From NCBI GenBank assembly GCA_947628105.1, contig CANQYN010000048.1, positions 1-7,803 on the forward strand: a DNA stretch of 7,803 nucleotides. Reading direction: 5' to 3'. Origin of the DNA: an uncultured Bacilli bacterium. GTDB lineage: Bacteria > Bacillota_I > Bacilli_A > RF39 > UBA660. Position 1 is the first letter of the stretch. The number at the start of each line of letters is the position of its first letter. A program made the translations under genes and the position numbers. Below the pieces are notes generated by a model. It saw nothing but the letters and a program-made list of their open reading frames with translations. It was not told the DNA's origin and ran no database searches. Below are positions 7,474 through 7,803 of this stretch, piece by piece.

Positions 7474-7803
7474 TTAATATCTACCACACTTGCTTCCCCA
7501 AGAATCAAGCAATTCTTTATCTCGATAAATTCTTAAAATTTCACAATTATTAGAACATTTATCACATTCGAATCCTTTTGTTTCATAATTTATATTTTTA
7601 ATATTTAAATCATAAATTTTTCCCAATTGATTTTTTTTTGCTAAAACCGCAATTCCTATTGCCCCCATTAAATGACTACTAGGATCAACAATGATGTCTG
7701 ATTTTAATACTTCTTTAAAATATTTTTATACCCCCTTATTTTTACTAACTCCTCCTTGAAAAATAATAGGTTCCTTTATCTTTTTCCCTTTCCCAACATT
7801 ATT
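7474..7803 (-). pseudogene. Acyl-CoA dehydratase activase (HgdC-like) remnant, nonsense-interrupted and cut by the window edge
   Basis: The family is the ASKHA-fold BcrAD/BadFG ATPases (PF01869), which drive ATP-dependent electron transfer to 2-hydroxyacyl-CoA dehydratases. One frame runs from the right edge to a TAA at 7474. It shows family hallmarks in order: FQGGVSKNKGV, then VDPSSHLMGAIGIAVLA, then a CxxCxxxC motif (FECDKCSNNCEI) and a final WGSKCGRY. An in-frame TAA at 7726-7728 directly follows NKGV, replacing a single residue, and the frame continues correctly on both sides. The ATG at 7668 is the conserved Met of HLMGAIG and has no SD, so it is not a real start. The product may be a stand-alone activase with a Cys-rich tail, or the front part of the large fused activase/DUF2229 proteins truncated after CGRY. 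A sequencing error at the TAA is the main alternative to a pseudogene. The 5' part lies outside the window. Confidence 0.8.

Noticed and set aside
7474..7668. Stand-alone 64-residue gene starting at 7668
   Set aside because: Its ATG is the conserved internal Met of the activase HLMGAIG motif and has no SD. Homology continues upstream through the TAA at 7726-7728.
1..7803. A dif site close to xerC
   Set aside because: I found no stretch resembling the 28-bp Firmicute dif in the intergenic regions. dif normally lies near the replication terminus, not beside xerC.
1..7803. Mycoplasma-type code with TGA as tryptophan
   Set aside because: TGA ends both the unknown gene and xerC at positions that match expected protein ends, and TGG encodes Trp in the genes seen.

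Overview
The window is AT-rich and compact. All genes lie on the minus strand, with short leaders, strong Shine-Dalgarno (SD) sites and near-consensus sigma-70-type promoters. TAA, TAG and TGA all end genes here, so the standard bacterial code applies and not the Mycoplasma code. The low GC, the strong AGGAGG/AGGTGAT ribosome sites, the pyruvate phosphate dikinase and the topA-to-xerC neighbourhood suggest a low-GC Firmicute. A gut-type member of the Bacilli/Erysipelotrichia or a relative of the Mollicutes is likely; this is inference, not a species call.

In transcription order (right to left) there are five units. (1) The window's right edge holds the 3' part of an acyl-CoA dehydratase activase (HgdC/BcrAD-BadFG ATPase) homologue. 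It carries one in-frame TAA and is probably a pseudogene. (2) topA, DNA topoisomerase I, has its own consensus promoter and an intrinsic terminator whose stem contains the stop codon. (3) A 514-residue protein that I do not recognise has its own promoter, embedded in the tail of the topA terminator. (4) A XerC-type tyrosine recombinase overlaps that unknown gene by ATGA and has no visible promoter of its own. (5) ppdK, pyruvate phosphate dikinase, has its own promoter with a TGn-extended -10 box. A palindrome lies just upstream of its -35 box, and a structured 3' trailer ends in an intrinsic terminator near the left edge.

topA and xerC are chromosome-maintenance genes (supercoiling and dimer resolution). 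In Bacillus subtilis they lie in the order topA-trmFO-codV(xerC). Here the unknown gene occupies the position of trmFO. ppdK is an independent central-metabolism unit interconverting pyruvate and PEP.

I saw no CRISPR array, tRNA, rRNA, riboswitch, insertion sequence or att site. Most of the window is ordinary housekeeping sequence. The parts most worth following are the unknown gene coupled to xerC and the nonsense-interrupted activase.
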